38,509 bases of DNA from Bacteroidota bacterium (GCA_005792205.1 SXSO01000133.1:1-38509); one strand, 5' to 3'; shown: positions 1 through 10,041, numbered from the stretch's first letter. Translations and numbers: made by a program. Notes: generated from the sequence alone by a model not told the origin.

Positions 1-49
1 AAAAAACTTTGTATCCCATTTTCTTTTAACGACGATAACGACTAAAAAC
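1..49 (-). repeat. Truncated copy of the T9SS-linked 3' repeat element
   Basis: This lies directly after the stop codon of the minus-strand subtilase gene. On the minus strand it reads through the same GTTATCGTCGTTAAAA block that follows the other two T9SS cargo genes, then reaches GGGATAC and a T run. This matches the left arm of the terminator hairpin (GGGACAC) in the full copies at 10016-10325 and 32585-32870, with a 4-nt insertion (AGTC) near the stop. The rest of the element is outside the window. That it is the same family is read directly from sequence similarity. Confidence 0.75.
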
Positions 50-3000
50 TTATTTTACTAAAATCATTTTCTTCATTTCGGAAAAGTTATTTGTCGTGAG
101 TTTATAAAAATAAATTCCACTGTTTAGATTATTTGCGTCAAAATCAATTTCGTAATATCCCGCATTTTTATTTTCATTCACAAGTGTTTTTATTTCACGA
201 CCTAAAACATCAAACACTTTTAAATTTACAAATCCACTTTTTGCAATTTCATATTTTATTTTTGTTTTCGGATTAAATGGATTTGGATAATTTTGTTTCA
301 AAGAAAATTTTGTTGGAATAAAACTTATTTCATCATTTACACCAACTAACACACTCAAATTTATATTTGCAAAAATTGTGTCGGGAGAGTTTCCATATAT
401 TTTATATTTTGCAAAATAGTTTCCTGGCAAAATTCCATTGGGATGAATTCTTACATCAACAATAGTGCTATCAAGAGGCAAAAGTATTCCAAAATTTTTA
501 TCCACAGAAACCCAAGATAAAAGATCTTCTGTAAATAAAACCGCAAGATTATTATGCACATAATTTGCGTTATTTACAACTTGAAGAGCCGTTGTTCCAT
601 TTGCGTTTTCAATTCCAACTGTTGCAGAATTGAGAGATCCAATCATTGTGTTGTATTGAACTATTACATTTCCATTTTGTTCTATAATCATTTGAAATGT
701 TACGCGATGTCCTTGATTTATGCTTCTTGCAACATTTGTAAATTGGACAATGAATTTTCCATTCGCATTGTAGTAATGAACTTCACCACCACTTGCTTGC
801 GGATTTAGGTCATCCCAAAATCCATAAATTGCATTATTAGGAATAGAAGTAGAGGGAATTGTTCCATTCATAGAAGCGGCTGAACTTGACGTGAAACTTA
901 AAAATCCATTTGAACAAACGCGAACGGAATCAAAATTATTTTCATAAAATGGGAATGAAAATCCAAGTGCAAATGGACCAACAATTTCATTATTTACAAG
1001 TTGAAGTTGTGTTCCAACATTTCTAATGTCAATCCAATTATATCTTGGACCATCACCTTCATCGCTATCTCTCCATATATATCCAAAACGATCAGGACCT
1101 CCTCTTCCTTCAATTGCAGAAGGCATTATCTCATCAATTTCAAAGAAGAGTGTATCTGTTCCACTATTTCGCAATGACATTTGTTGATGAAGAGTATCTT
1201 CTGTTGCTTGTGATGTAAATGAAAATGTGTTTGGAAAAACTTGTATATGAGCAATTCCAACCGCTTTTGCTTTTAGAAAAACTTCAGCAAAAGGAATATA
1301 GGGTGAATTGCTTGTGAAAGAAATTTTTCCACTGTCGCTTCCGGGAGTTTGTCGCGAATAGTGAATCAAAAACAAAACAGATTGATTTGTAGAAATTATT
1401 GCACTTGTTGGATAAAGTGTGAAATAAGAATTATTGGAACTTGCAGAAATTTCCAAATCGGTTAATCCACCGTTTTTTACAATCACAGAATCAGTTGCCA
1501 TTTCGTTTAATCCAACAACGCCAAAATCAATATTTGTTCTATTCAGCAACATCAAAGCAGAATCAGCAAATTGAACTTGAAGATTAGCAGAAACAATAAT
1601 TGCATCATCAATATCAGGATGAGAAATATTTACAAAAAGATTCGCATTGTAATTTTGACTTATTTCTAATCCTGTTGCATTTAGATTGACAGCGATTTCT
1701 TTTGTTTCATTTGGTTGTAAAATTCCATTCATTGGAGATGCAGAAATCCACGATGCATCTGGAAGGAAAAATTTTAACGCAAGTTCGTTGTGTAAATATG
1801 AAGCATTGAATACAGTTTGAAGTCCAATTGAACCATTGTTATTTTCAATTCCAATTGTTGTTGAAGTAATTGTTCCACCGTTAATTCCCATTTCAAGATA
1901 TTGAATTAAAATTTCACCATTTGGTTTTAAAATGTATTCATAAGTATAATCGGGATTATTTACATTATAGCGATGAATGTTTGTGAATTGAATGACAAAA
2001 TTTCCATCAACTAACTGATAATAAATTTTACTTTGACTAACAATTTCCAAATCATCCCAAAATCCTGCAATTATATTGTCTATTCCTCCTCCTGGAGTTG
2101 GAATTTGAGCATTTGTATATGTGTTTTGTGAAATAGAGTCAAAAGCCAAAAACCCATTAGAGGAAATATAAACACTCGTATAAGTTTCGCCATAGAATCC
2201 AAATGGGAATGGAATTGGAATGCGAATATATCCTTCATCTTGTCCTGAAAAAGTTCCTGTTGGTGTCCAATTAGATGCTGAATCAATCATTATTCCAGTT
2301 GATGAAATATCTAACCAATTAAATTCTGGACCGTTACTTTCATCAGAATCAATCCACTCGTAACCAAATTCATCAGGACCTCCACTTCCTTCAGTTTGAG
2401 TAATTCCACTGCGAAAATCTTCTTCATCTTTTTTCAATTCGTCATATGAAAAATTTACAGATTGTATATTTCGTTCTTTCCTTTTTTGCTCTCGTTTCAT
2501 TGCATTATCATCAGAAATACGAAATGGAACTTCGCTATTTGTAGTATTCGTTAAAGTTAAAATATGTGTTGACGTTTGACCATTTGCAAGTGTATCAGAA
2601 ATTTCTTGTGGAAGAACTTCTACAACAGATTTTAAACTTACTTCCATATTGTATGTTTGGTTTTCAATGATTTCTATATTTTCAAAAACTTGCGTTGCAA
2701 AAGGAGATGGAGCATTTACAACAACTTTGTAAACTCCTTGTGGAAGAGGAGTTGTAAAAATCCCATTTATTGAATCAGTTGCACCCTCTACAACAACTTG
2801 ATCGTTGAAAAATATTTTTACATTTGATGAAATTATAATATTTGCATTGTCAAAAGTGTGAATTAAAAGCATTCCACCGGGAGCAGGAAAAAGTTCAATA
2901 TTTTTTTCAACAGTATCATCCAAGGCAATTGTAATTGTATCTGTGAAAGTTATAAACCCAAATTTTTGAGCACGAATTGTATAAGTAGCAAATGTATTTG

Positions 3001-4606
3001 GCGTATCAATTTTTGCATATACAAGAAATTTTCCTTCATCATTAGTTACAGATGAAACTTGTAAAATGCTATCTGTGAAATCTACATTCACATCACTTAC
3101 AGCATTTCCATTGCTTGTAACTGTTCCACTTACTTTTCCAACATTTAACGGAAGTGAAAGATATGTTTTCCAAACATCTATGATTCCTTTTCCATAATCA
3201 TTATCTTCGCCAACGGTTCCCAAGTCCGTTGCACTTTTGTAGAGATAATATTTAAGTTCAGTTCCCGTTAAAAATGGAGCTGCTTGACGAAGTAAGGCAA
3301 TTGCTCCTGCAACATGTGGAGAAGCCATTGACGTTCCATCAAGATATCTAAATCCATTTGTTCCCGTTGCTGAACGAACATTTACTCCGGGAGCAGAAAC
3401 TTCTGGTTTGATTGTCATTGAATCTGGTCCTGGACAAATTGATGGACCACGACTACTAAAACTTGCTATTGGATATGTTGGAGTATTTCCATCAACTGCT
3501 CCAACAGAAAATATATTTACCGCAGATGAAATTCTATTTTTTGGAGGAGTAATAGTTGATGGACTTGGTCCAGAATTTCCTGCTGAAAAAACAACTGCTG
3601 TTCCAAGTGCTTCCACCGCATCAATTACATCCCAATATCCTCCCGCTCCGTTACATTGAGATGATGCAACTTCGGGATCATACCAAGAATTATTTATTGC
3701 ATCAGGAACATCATTCATTGTGTTGATATTGCTATCAGGATTTGCGGCCCATTGAAACGCTGCAATTGATTTGGACGTATGAGGGGATGAGGTTAATGTT
3801 TTTGCTGCAATCCATTGGGCTTGTGGAGCAACGCCTAATGTGTCGTGAGATGATTCATAAAGTCCGCACATAATTCCCATTGTATGAGTTCCATGTTGAC
3901 TTCCTCCATCGCCATCAGTTGGAAAATTAGTATTTGTTTCAGGATCAAACCACGCCCATTTGGGATTTATTCCAACTTGTGTTCCTCTCCATCTTGTCTT
4001 GAACGAAAGATTATTTCCTTCAACACCAGTATCAATATTCATAACTAATCTTCCAAGTCCCGTTATTCCAATTTCCCAAAGTTTATTTGCTTTAATTGCA
4101 CGAAGTCCCGGTTCGCTTGCATTTGGATTTGCAGATGTAAGTTGATTATTTAGTGGGTTTTCTCTTTTCAAAAGAGCATCATAATAAATCATTTCAACTT
4201 CATCAAACTCAGCAATTTCGTAAATTACATTTGGAGTTGCTTTTAATGCAATAAGATTTCTTATCCAAAATAGTTGAATGTCAGAAATAGATTCATCATT
4301 TTTGAATATCTCAATTTTATCCATAAAAATTGGTTGCGACTGTTCTGTTACTGTTTGAAGTGCTGTTATGATGGTATTATATCTAAATTCTGGTGAAACT
4401 CTTTTTCCAAAACCAACTGATTCTTGAAGCAAAATTTCCATCTGTTCCAAATCAACTTGGTCTTTCATATAAATTATCACGGGAATTTTTTCAATTGAAG
4501 ATGCTTCATTTAATTTTTTTTCTAATGCAGCATCAATTTCTGCAAATGATTTACTGGAGATTAAAAAAAGAATAATAAAAATAATATTACTGACTATTTT
4601 CTTCAT
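50..4606 (-). CDS. Secreted subtilisin-like (S8) peptidase with T9SS sorting domain
   Basis: About 1518 aa. I chose the internal ATG at 4606 because it opens a signal peptide (MKKIV, hydrophobic core, S-K-S-F-A); the 47 upstream in-frame codons do not look like protein and contain a promoter-like box. A prodomain-like segment (about 20-150) precedes the S8 domain. Catalytic residues are Asp192 (NIDTG), His238 (HGTH), oxyanion Asn344 (SAGNSG) and Ser426 (GTSMASP). A carboxypeptidase-regulatory-like beta domain follows at about 490-575. Two copies of a roughly 260-aa module are at about 743-1013 and 1170-1430, separated by an immunoglobulin-like choice-of-anchor region. The C-terminal ~80 aa form a T9SS type A sorting domain (N-Y-P-N-P-F-N-P, ending KKMILVK). 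It probably acts at or outside the cell surface as an endopeptidase; its substrate is unknown. The next gene is divergent. Confidence 0.9.
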   Translation of the reverse strand: MKKIVSNIIFIILFLISSKSFAEIDAALEKKLNEASSIEKIPVIIYMKDQVDLEQMEILLQESVGFGKRVSPEFRYNTIITALQTVTEQSQPIFMDKIEIFKNDESISDIQLFWIRNLIALKATPNVIYEIAEFDEVEMIYYDALLKRENPLNNQLTSANPNASEPGLRAIKANKLWEIGITGLGRLVMNIDTGVEGNNLSFKTRWRGTQVGINPKWAWFDPETNTNFPTDGDGGSQHGTHTMGIMCGLYESSHDTLGVAPQAQWIAAKTLTSSPHTSKSIAAFQWAANPDSNINTMNDVPDAINNSWYDPEVASSQCNGAGGYWDVIDAVEALGTAVVFSAGNSGPSPSTITPPKNRISSAVNIFSVGAVDGNTPTYPIASFSSRGPSICPGPDSMTIKPEVSAPGVNVRSATGTNGFRYLDGTSMASPHVAGAIALLRQAAPFLTGTELKYYLYKSATDLGTVGEDNDYGKGIIDVWKTYLSLPLNVGKVSGTVTSNGNAVSDVNVDFTDSILQVSSVTNDEGKFLVYAKIDTPNTFATYTIRAQKFGFITFTDTITIALDDTVEKNIELFPAPGGMLLIHTFDNANIIISSNVKIFFNDQVVVEGATDSINGIFTTPLPQGVYKVVVNAPSPFATQVFENIEIIENQTYNMEVSLKSVVEVLPQEISDTLANGQTSTHILTLTNTTNSEVPFRISDDNAMKREQKRKERNIQSVNFSYDELKKDEEDFRSGITQTEGSGGPDEFGYEWIDSDESNGPEFNWLDISSTGIMIDSASNWTPTGTFSGQDEGYIRIPIPFPFGFYGETYTSVYISSNGFLAFDSISQNTYTNAQIPTPGGGIDNIIAGFWDDLEIVSQSKIYYQLVDGNFVIQFTNIHRYNVNNPDYTYEYILKPNGEILIQYLEMGINGGTITSTTIGIENNNGSIGLQTVFNASYLHNELALKFFLPDASWISASPMNGILQPNETKEIAVNLNATGLEISQNYNANLFVNISHPDIDDAIIVSANLQVQFADSALMLLNRTNIDFGVVGLNEMATDSVIVKNGGLTDLEISASSNNSYFTLYPTSAIISTNQSVLFLIHYSRQTPGSDSGKISFTSNSPYIPFAEVFLKAKAVGIAHIQVFPNTFSFTSQATEDTLHQQMSLRNSGTDTLFFEIDEIMPSAIEGRGGPDRFGYIWRDSDEGDGPRYNWIDIRNVGTQLQLVNNEIVGPFALGFSFPFYENNFDSVRVCSNGFLSFTSSSAASMNGTIPSTSIPNNAIYGFWDDLNPQASGGEVHYYNANGKFIVQFTNVARSINQGHRVTFQMIIEQNGNVIVQYNTMIGSLNSATVGIENANGTTALQVVNNANYVHNNLAVLFTEDLLSWVSVDKNFGILLPLDSTIVDVRIHPNGILPGNYFAKYKIYGNSPDTIFANINLSVLVGVNDEISFIPTKFSLKQNYPNPFNPKTKIKYEIAKSGFVNLKVFDVLGREIKTLVNENKNAGYYEIDFDANNLNSGIYFYKLTTNNFSEMKKMILVK
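323..2380 (-). repeat. Intragenic duplication of a ~260-aa module in the subtilase
   Basis: Two diverged copies (coding positions 1568-2380 and 323-1099). Each opens with a G-G-P-D-x-F-G-Y-x-W-x-D-S-D-E block, continues with an SNGFL-type strand and a GFWDDL turn, and later has an IGIEN-x-NG segment and an NxxYxHNxLA strand. The similarity is clear in protein but weak in DNA, so the duplication is old. The module resembles beta-sandwich regions often found C-terminal to S8 domains in T9SS cargo; a binding or anchoring role is inference. Confidence 0.75.
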
Positions 4607-4648
4607 TGCGATTTCTTGTTTGTTAGTTAAAAAATTTGAGTGAATATA

Positions 4649-4656
4649 CAAACTTA
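4649..4656 (-). promoter_or_regulatory. Putative -7 box (TAAGTTTG) for the subtilase
   Basis: Exact match on the minus strand to the Bacteroidota -7 consensus TAnnTTTG, about 43 nt upstream of the chosen ATG at 4606. No convincing -33 TTG at the usual spacing is visible. It supports the downstream start over the longer reading frame, because the box would lie inside the longer frame. Confidence 0.45.
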
Positions 4657-4867
4657 TTTTGCCAAAAATGAGTAAGTGAAGTAATTTTTTTATAAATAAA
4701 TCATATAAATTTTGATGGCACATTTTTTTCCAATAAAAGTGCTCCATTTAATTTATCTATCTCATTTAATTTGTATCAAAAGGAAAGTTGTTTTATGTTA
4801 AAAAAAAAATTTGTACTTTTTGCAAGTATTTTTCAATTTATTACTTATTATAAAAGAAGAGGTTTCT

Positions 4868-7800
4868 ATGCAATATTTAATACGATTTTTGATTTGTCTT
4901 TTACTTTTTCAAGTTTCTTTTTCACAAAACGAGTGGAAAAAATTAGAAACGAAAAACGATGAACAAAGTTTGCTCCAATGGGAACAACTTAAACAAAACG
5001 GAAAAATTCCAATTCCAAATGAAATAAAAAATAATGAAGTTCCTCAAATAAATTTTTCACAAAAATCAAATTCTTTCAACACGCTTTTAATTCCACTCGA
5101 TAACAGTTTTACAACAGCAGGATTTCCAACAACTCAACGAAGCGATGATGGTTCAACAAACATAATTACACTTCCATTCACCTTTGATTTTTATGGAATA
5201 AGTTATACAACAGTTTATGTGAACAATAATGGAAATATTTCTTTTGGAACACCCTTTACCACATATTCATCGGTTTCATTTCCAATAAATGATTATCCAA
5301 TGGTTGCTCCATTTTGGGCGGATGTGGATACTAGAAATTTATCAAGTGGATTAGTTTATTATAAACTTGAACAACATCGTTTTACTGTAATTTGGAATGA
5401 AGTTGGTTATTATAATAAAAAAGTTGATAAGAAAAATACATTCGAAGTTATTGTTACTGATGGACTTGACACAACAATTGGAATTGGAAATAATGTTGCT
5501 TTAAGTTTTGGAGATATGCAATGGACAACGGGTGATGCTTCTGGTGGAAGTGGTGGATTTGGTGGCACTCCTGCAACAGTTGGAATAAATAAAGGAGATG
5601 GAACAAACTATGCTTTGATTGGAAGATTTAATCATGCGGGAACTGATTATGATGGTCCTAGTGGAAATAACGATGGAATAAGTTATTTAGATTTTCAAAC
5701 ATTTACTTTTTATGTTGGGCAAGCAAGCAATAACATTGCCCCAATTGCACAAGGTTTGCCAAGTGGAAATATTTACAAAATTAATTCTGATTCTACTCTT
5801 TCCGATACAATCTCATTTTTAAGTCCTGAAACAAATCAAACAACTCACACAACTGTAGATTATGGAGATTTGACAAATTTCAATTTTACTTCCACAGATG
5901 GAAATGTTTCAAAAATAATTTTTAGTTATTCTCCAAATGTTTTAGATATTGGCACATATCCATTGATATTAACCGCAATTGATAATGGACTTCCTCCTGA
6001 AACTACAATGGTTTCTCTTGCAATTAAAATTGCTTCGTCAAAGGGAAATATAACAGGAAATAATTTTAACGACGCAAATGGAAATGGAATTAAAGATGCA
6101 AACGAAAGTGGACTTCAAAATTGGAAAATTTTTCTTTCGCAAAACGAGATTACAATTGACTCTACTTTAACTGATGTAAGTGGAAATTATTATTTCACAC
6201 TCCTTGAACCGGGAAATTATACTATTTCACAAGAAATTCAAAATGGATGGAGACAAACATTTCCAAGTTCAACTCATTTGGTGACAGTTGTTGCGGGAGT
6301 TACTACGCAAAATATAAATTTTGGAAATGTGCAATCGTCATCAATTTCAGGATTAAATTTTTTTGATGCAAATGGAAATGGAATTAAAGATGCAAACGAA
6401 AATGGACTTCAAAATTGGGAAATTTTTCTTTCGCAAAATGAAATTACAATTGATTCTATTTTGACTGATGCAAATGGAAATTATATTTTTTCAAATTTAA
6501 TTCTTGGAAATTATGTTGTAAGCGAAGAGCATCAATTAGGATGGAGACAAACGTTTCCTATTTCACAAACATATTCACTTACAATTTCAAGTGGAGAAAA
6601 TATTACAAACATTGATTTTGGAAATACAAATCTTGGTTCAATTTCAGGATCTGTTTTTAACGACATAAATGGAAATGGAATCAAAGACGTAAACGAGATT
6701 TCAATTTCAAATCAAGAAATTGTTTTAAGTGGTTCAATCAACAATTCTACTTTCACTGATGCAAATGGAAATTATATTTTTGAAAACATTTCTCCCGCTA
6801 CATACTATATTTCGCAAAATCTTTCGCAAGAATGGTTGCAAACACTTCCACAAAATTCTAATTATACAATTCAGCTTGGAAATGGAGAAATATCCATAAA
6901 CAACAATTTTGGAAATTTTAAATATGGAAAAATTACGGGATTTAAGTTCAATGATTTAAATGTAAATGGAGTGAGAGATTTAAGTGATGTTGTAATTTCA
7001 AACTGGAAAATTTATTTGAGTGGAGCAAAAGTTGATTCTACGCTTACAGATGCAAGTGGCAATTACACATTTCCAAATTTAATTTATGGAACTTATACAA
7101 TTCGCGAAGAACAAGTAAGTGGATGGATTCAAAAAACAGCAAATCCAAGTAATGTAAATGTTGTTAGTGGAACTTCTGCTGACGGAAAAATTTTTGGAAA
7201 TTTTCAACCATTTTCTGTTTCGGGAAATGTATATGAAGATTTAAATGGAAATGGAACAAAAGATGAAGGTGAACCAAGTTTATCAAATTGGAAAGTAAAA
7301 CTTTCTGGAACAAAACAAGATTCCACTTTAACTGATGCAAGTGGAAATTATATTTTCCAAAATTTGGGTGTTGGAGTTTATTCTGTAAAACAAATTGTTC
7401 AAACTGGTTTTGTGCAAACACACAATAATCCACCAAGTTATAGTTCTGTTCCAGGAACAAGTATTACAAATGTAAATTTTGGAAATTTCAAAAAAGTTGA
7501 ATTTTCAGGAAATGTTTTTAATGACCATAATGGAAATGGCATTAAAGATATTGAGGACGTTTCGCTTTCAAGTTGGGAAATAACTTTGAGTGGAACAATG
7601 AATAAAAAAGATACAACAGATGAACTTGGAAATTACAAATTCACAGAAATTATTCATGGAACTTACAACATTTCTGAAACTGTAAAAAATGGATGGATTC
7701 AAACAAGTCCAAGTTATTTTAACATAAAACCAACAAGCAGAATAAATATTTGGAATTTGGATTTTGCCAATTTTGAACTTGGTTCAATTTCAGGAAAATT

Positions 7801-10015
7801 GTTTAACGATAAAAACGGGAATTCAATTTTTGATGTTGATGAACTTCCAATTTCAAATAGTGTTGTAACTTTGGGTGCTTCAACACATGTTGAAACTACA
7901 ACAGATACAAATGGCGATTACAAGTTTTCTAATCTTATTCATCAAAATTATGTTGTGAATCAAATTGTTGCACAAAACTGGATTCAAACATTTCCTGAAA
8001 ATTCATATTCAGTTGAAATTTTTAGTGGAGATAAAATTCAAAATAAAAATTTTGGAAACTTTGAACTTGGAAAAATTATAGGAACTGTTTGGAACGACAA
8101 AAATGGAAATTCAATTAGAGATGAATTTGACAATGGAATTGAAAACTGGAAAGTTTATCTTTTAAATTCCAATTCAGAAGTTATTGACAGTGTTTTGACA
8201 AGTTCAACCGGTGATTATGAAATTGATGGCATTGTTACTGGAACATATACAATTAAAGAAAAAATTCAATCTCATTGGAGACAAACATTTCCTGAAAATT
8301 TAACTCATTCAATTTCAATTGAAAGTGGAACAATCATTTCAAATATCAATTTTGGAAATGTAAAACTTTCTTCCATAAGTGGAATAAAATTCAATGATAT
8401 CAATGTCAATTCCATTTTTGATGAAGATGAATTTGGTATTGAAAATTGGAAAATTTTTATTTCACAAAATGAAATTACAATTGATTCTACTTTCACCGAT
8501 GTAAATGGAAATTATGTTTTTGAAAATTTAGATTTGGGAACTTACACAATTTCAATGGAAGCAAAAGATGAGTGGATTCAAACATTTCCCGAAAATAGTT
8601 TTTACGAAATTACAATTGATTTTGGTAAAGACAGTTCAAATAATAATTTTGGAAGTTATCATTTGAGCACAATTATTGTTCACAAATTTTTGGATGTCAA
8701 TAATGATTTAGCAACAAGCGAAGATAGAATAAATATTGTTTGGCCAATTTCAATTTATAGAAATGATACACTTCTAATGTTTAGCGGAGATACAAGTTTA
8801 GTGCTTTATAATTTGCCTCCTGCAACTTATAAAATTGTGCAACGCGATTCAATGTATTGGACTCAACTGGGAATTATTGTAAATGAAAATGAAAATATTG
8901 ATTCAACAAATCGTTTTATCGAAGTTACTATTGACAATGGGACAATTCTCAATGTAAATTTTGTAGATAAATATGTTCCCGATTATGTGAAATATCGTTC
9001 GTTTGCGTTATCTACAAGTTTTGCAGAAAAACCGGTAAAACTTAAACTTAAAAAAGGTTCACCACCACCACTTGCTACAATTGCAAATGTGAGAGATACT
9101 ATTGCGAAATCACTTGGAGGACTTATTGTTGGAATTGCTCAACCGAAAACAAGTCCATATGCAAAAACTGTTGGATGGATAAAGTGGAAAACTGGTGCAG
9201 ATGTTTCAAAATTTTATACTTCAATTGATACGGGAAAATCGTATCCTCTTGATTCAATAAGATTTAGTGGAAAGAAAACAAAACCGTTTTTGAAAGAAAA
9301 TAAACCCGCAAAGAAAACTTATGTAAATCCACTTGCTCAATCAATGGGAATTTTCCGTTTAAATTTGGAAGCAACAAGTCGTGGAGTTGTGCAAAGTGAT
9401 CCTGTTGGATATGATTACAGAGATTTGATATTTCTTCAACAAGGTAATTTATTTAATGGAATGTCGTTGAAAGAAATTGGTGATAGAGTTGATTCAATGA
9501 TGACATTTTGGCAAAACTATACAACTGAAATTGGAATTTCTGTTCCAACTTATGATACAATAAATTCAATACTTGTGAGATTAAATTCAGCATTTTCTAC
9601 TTCAATTGATACAACTGATATCACAGATTTAACATATCAATTTCTCACATTGAAAAGTGAAATTGCGGTTACAGACATTCCGTTTTTAATTCGCAATAGA
9701 GATTTGAAACTCCAAACATTTTCATTTGTAAGAAACGAAAGTTTTCCACAAGAATTTTCTCTTTCACAAAACTTTCCAAATCCGTTTAATCCGAATACAA
9801 CAATTTCATTTTCGTTAGTGGATAATGAATTTGTTTCGTTAAAGATTTATGATATTTTAGGACGAGAAATAAAAACACTAATAAACAATGAAGAAATGGA
9901 AAGTGGATTTTACGAAATTGATTTTGATGCAACAAACTTAAATAGTGGAATATATTTCTATAAACTCACAACAAATAATTTTTCCGAAATGAAGAAAATG
10001 ATTTTAGTGAAATAA
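4868..10015 (+). CDS. Giant secreted NIDO / SdrD-B-repeat surface protein with T9SS sorting domain
   Basis: About 1715 aa. The ATG at 4868 is preceded by a purine-rich AGAAGAGG ribosome-binding-like sequence and opens a signal peptide (MQYLIRFLICLLLFQVSFSQ). Residues about 70-285 resemble a nidogen-type NIDO domain (FTFDFYG, APFWADVDTR). An Ig/cadherin-like stretch follows at about 290-392. Then come nine SdrD-B-like beta repeats plus one degenerate copy (about 393-1367), most with an EF-hand-like D-x-N-x-N-G-x-x-D-x-x-E loop that would be expected to bind calcium. Residues about 1368-1620 match no family I recognise. The last ~80 aa are a T9SS type A sorting domain. The likely role is a long, calcium-stiffened adhesin or surface stalk; this is inference. 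It is divergent from the subtilase, and its 3' end merges into the dispersed repeat. Confidence 0.88.
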   Translation: MQYLIRFLICLLLFQVSFSQNEWKKLETKNDEQSLLQWEQLKQNGKIPIPNEIKNNEVPQINFSQKSNSFNTLLIPLDNSFTTAGFPTTQRSDDGSTNIITLPFTFDFYGISYTTVYVNNNGNISFGTPFTTYSSVSFPINDYPMVAPFWADVDTRNLSSGLVYYKLEQHRFTVIWNEVGYYNKKVDKKNTFEVIVTDGLDTTIGIGNNVALSFGDMQWTTGDASGGSGGFGGTPATVGINKGDGTNYALIGRFNHAGTDYDGPSGNNDGISYLDFQTFTFYVGQASNNIAPIAQGLPSGNIYKINSDSTLSDTISFLSPETNQTTHTTVDYGDLTNFNFTSTDGNVSKIIFSYSPNVLDIGTYPLILTAIDNGLPPETTMVSLAIKIASSKGNITGNNFNDANGNGIKDANESGLQNWKIFLSQNEITIDSTLTDVSGNYYFTLLEPGNYTISQEIQNGWRQTFPSSTHLVTVVAGVTTQNINFGNVQSSSISGLNFFDANGNGIKDANENGLQNWEIFLSQNEITIDSILTDANGNYIFSNLILGNYVVSEEHQLGWRQTFPISQTYSLTISSGENITNIDFGNTNLGSISGSVFNDINGNGIKDVNEISISNQEIVLSGSINNSTFTDANGNYIFENISPATYYISQNLSQEWLQTLPQNSNYTIQLGNGEISINNNFGNFKYGKITGFKFNDLNVNGVRDLSDVVISNWKIYLSGAKVDSTLTDASGNYTFPNLIYGTYTIREEQVSGWIQKTANPSNVNVVSGTSADGKIFGNFQPFSVSGNVYEDLNGNGTKDEGEPSLSNWKVKLSGTKQDSTLTDASGNYIFQNLGVGVYSVKQIVQTGFVQTHNNPPSYSSVPGTSITNVNFGNFKKVEFSGNVFNDHNGNGIKDIEDVSLSSWEITLSGTMNKKDTTDELGNYKFTEIIHGTYNISETVKNGWIQTSPSYFNIKPTSRINIWNLDFANFELGSISGKLFNDKNGNSIFDVDELPISNSVVTLGASTHVETTTDTNGDYKFSNLIHQNYVVNQIVAQNWIQTFPENSYSVEIFSGDKIQNKNFGNFELGKIIGTVWNDKNGNSIRDEFDNGIENWKVYLLNSNSEVIDSVLTSSTGDYEIDGIVTGTYTIKEKIQSHWRQTFPENLTHSISIESGTIISNINFGNVKLSSISGIKFNDINVNSIFDEDEFGIENWKIFISQNEITIDSTFTDVNGNYVFENLDLGTYTISMEAKDEWIQTFPENSFYEITIDFGKDSSNNNFGSYHLSTIIVHKFLDVNNDLATSEDRINIVWPISIYRNDTLLMFSGDTSLVLYNLPPATYKIVQRDSMYWTQLGIIVNENENIDSTNRFIEVTIDNGTILNVNFVDKYVPDYVKYRSFALSTSFAEKPVKLKLKKGSPPPLATIANVRDTIAKSLGGLIVGIAQPKTSPYAKTVGWIKWKTGADVSKFYTSIDTGKSYPLDSIRFSGKKTKPFLKENKPAKKTYVNPLAQSMGIFRLNLEATSRGVVQSDPVGYDYRDLIFLQQGNLFNGMSLKEIGDRVDSMMTFWQNYTTEIGISVPTYDTINSILVRLNSAFSTSIDTTDITDLTYQFLTLKSEIAVTDIPFLIRNRDLKLQTFSFVRNESFPQEFSLSQNFPNPFNPNTTISFSLVDNEFVSLKIYDILGREIKTLINNEEMESGFYEIDFDATNLNSGIYFYKLTTNNFSEMKKMILVK
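6046..8970 (+). repeat. Tandem SdrD-B-like coding repeats (nine plus one degenerate)
   Basis: Units of about 280-300 nt (about 95-98 aa), each opening with a G-x-I-S-G-x-x-F-N-D strand and a D-x-N-x-N-G-I-x-D loop and ending with a W-x-Q-T-x-P and N-F-G-N strand. Units 1 and 2 (from about 6046 and 6343) are nearly identical over roughly 95 nt beginning at 6071 and 6365. Unit 9 shares the SQNEITIDS peptide with them, so some units were duplicated or converted recently. The tenth unit has lost the consensus loop. Confidence 0.85.
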
Positions 10016-10041
10016 AGTTTTTGTTATCGTCGTTAAAAATT

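Noticed and set aside
4607..4747. 47-residue N-terminal extension of the subtilase
   Set aside because: It would place a signal peptide in the interior, has a non-protein composition and spans the likely promoter.
6046..8970. CRISPR-like periodic repeats
   Set aside because: The period is about 290 nt and in frame; the repeats encode beta domains with calcium-type loops. No short direct-repeat array was seen anywhere in the window.
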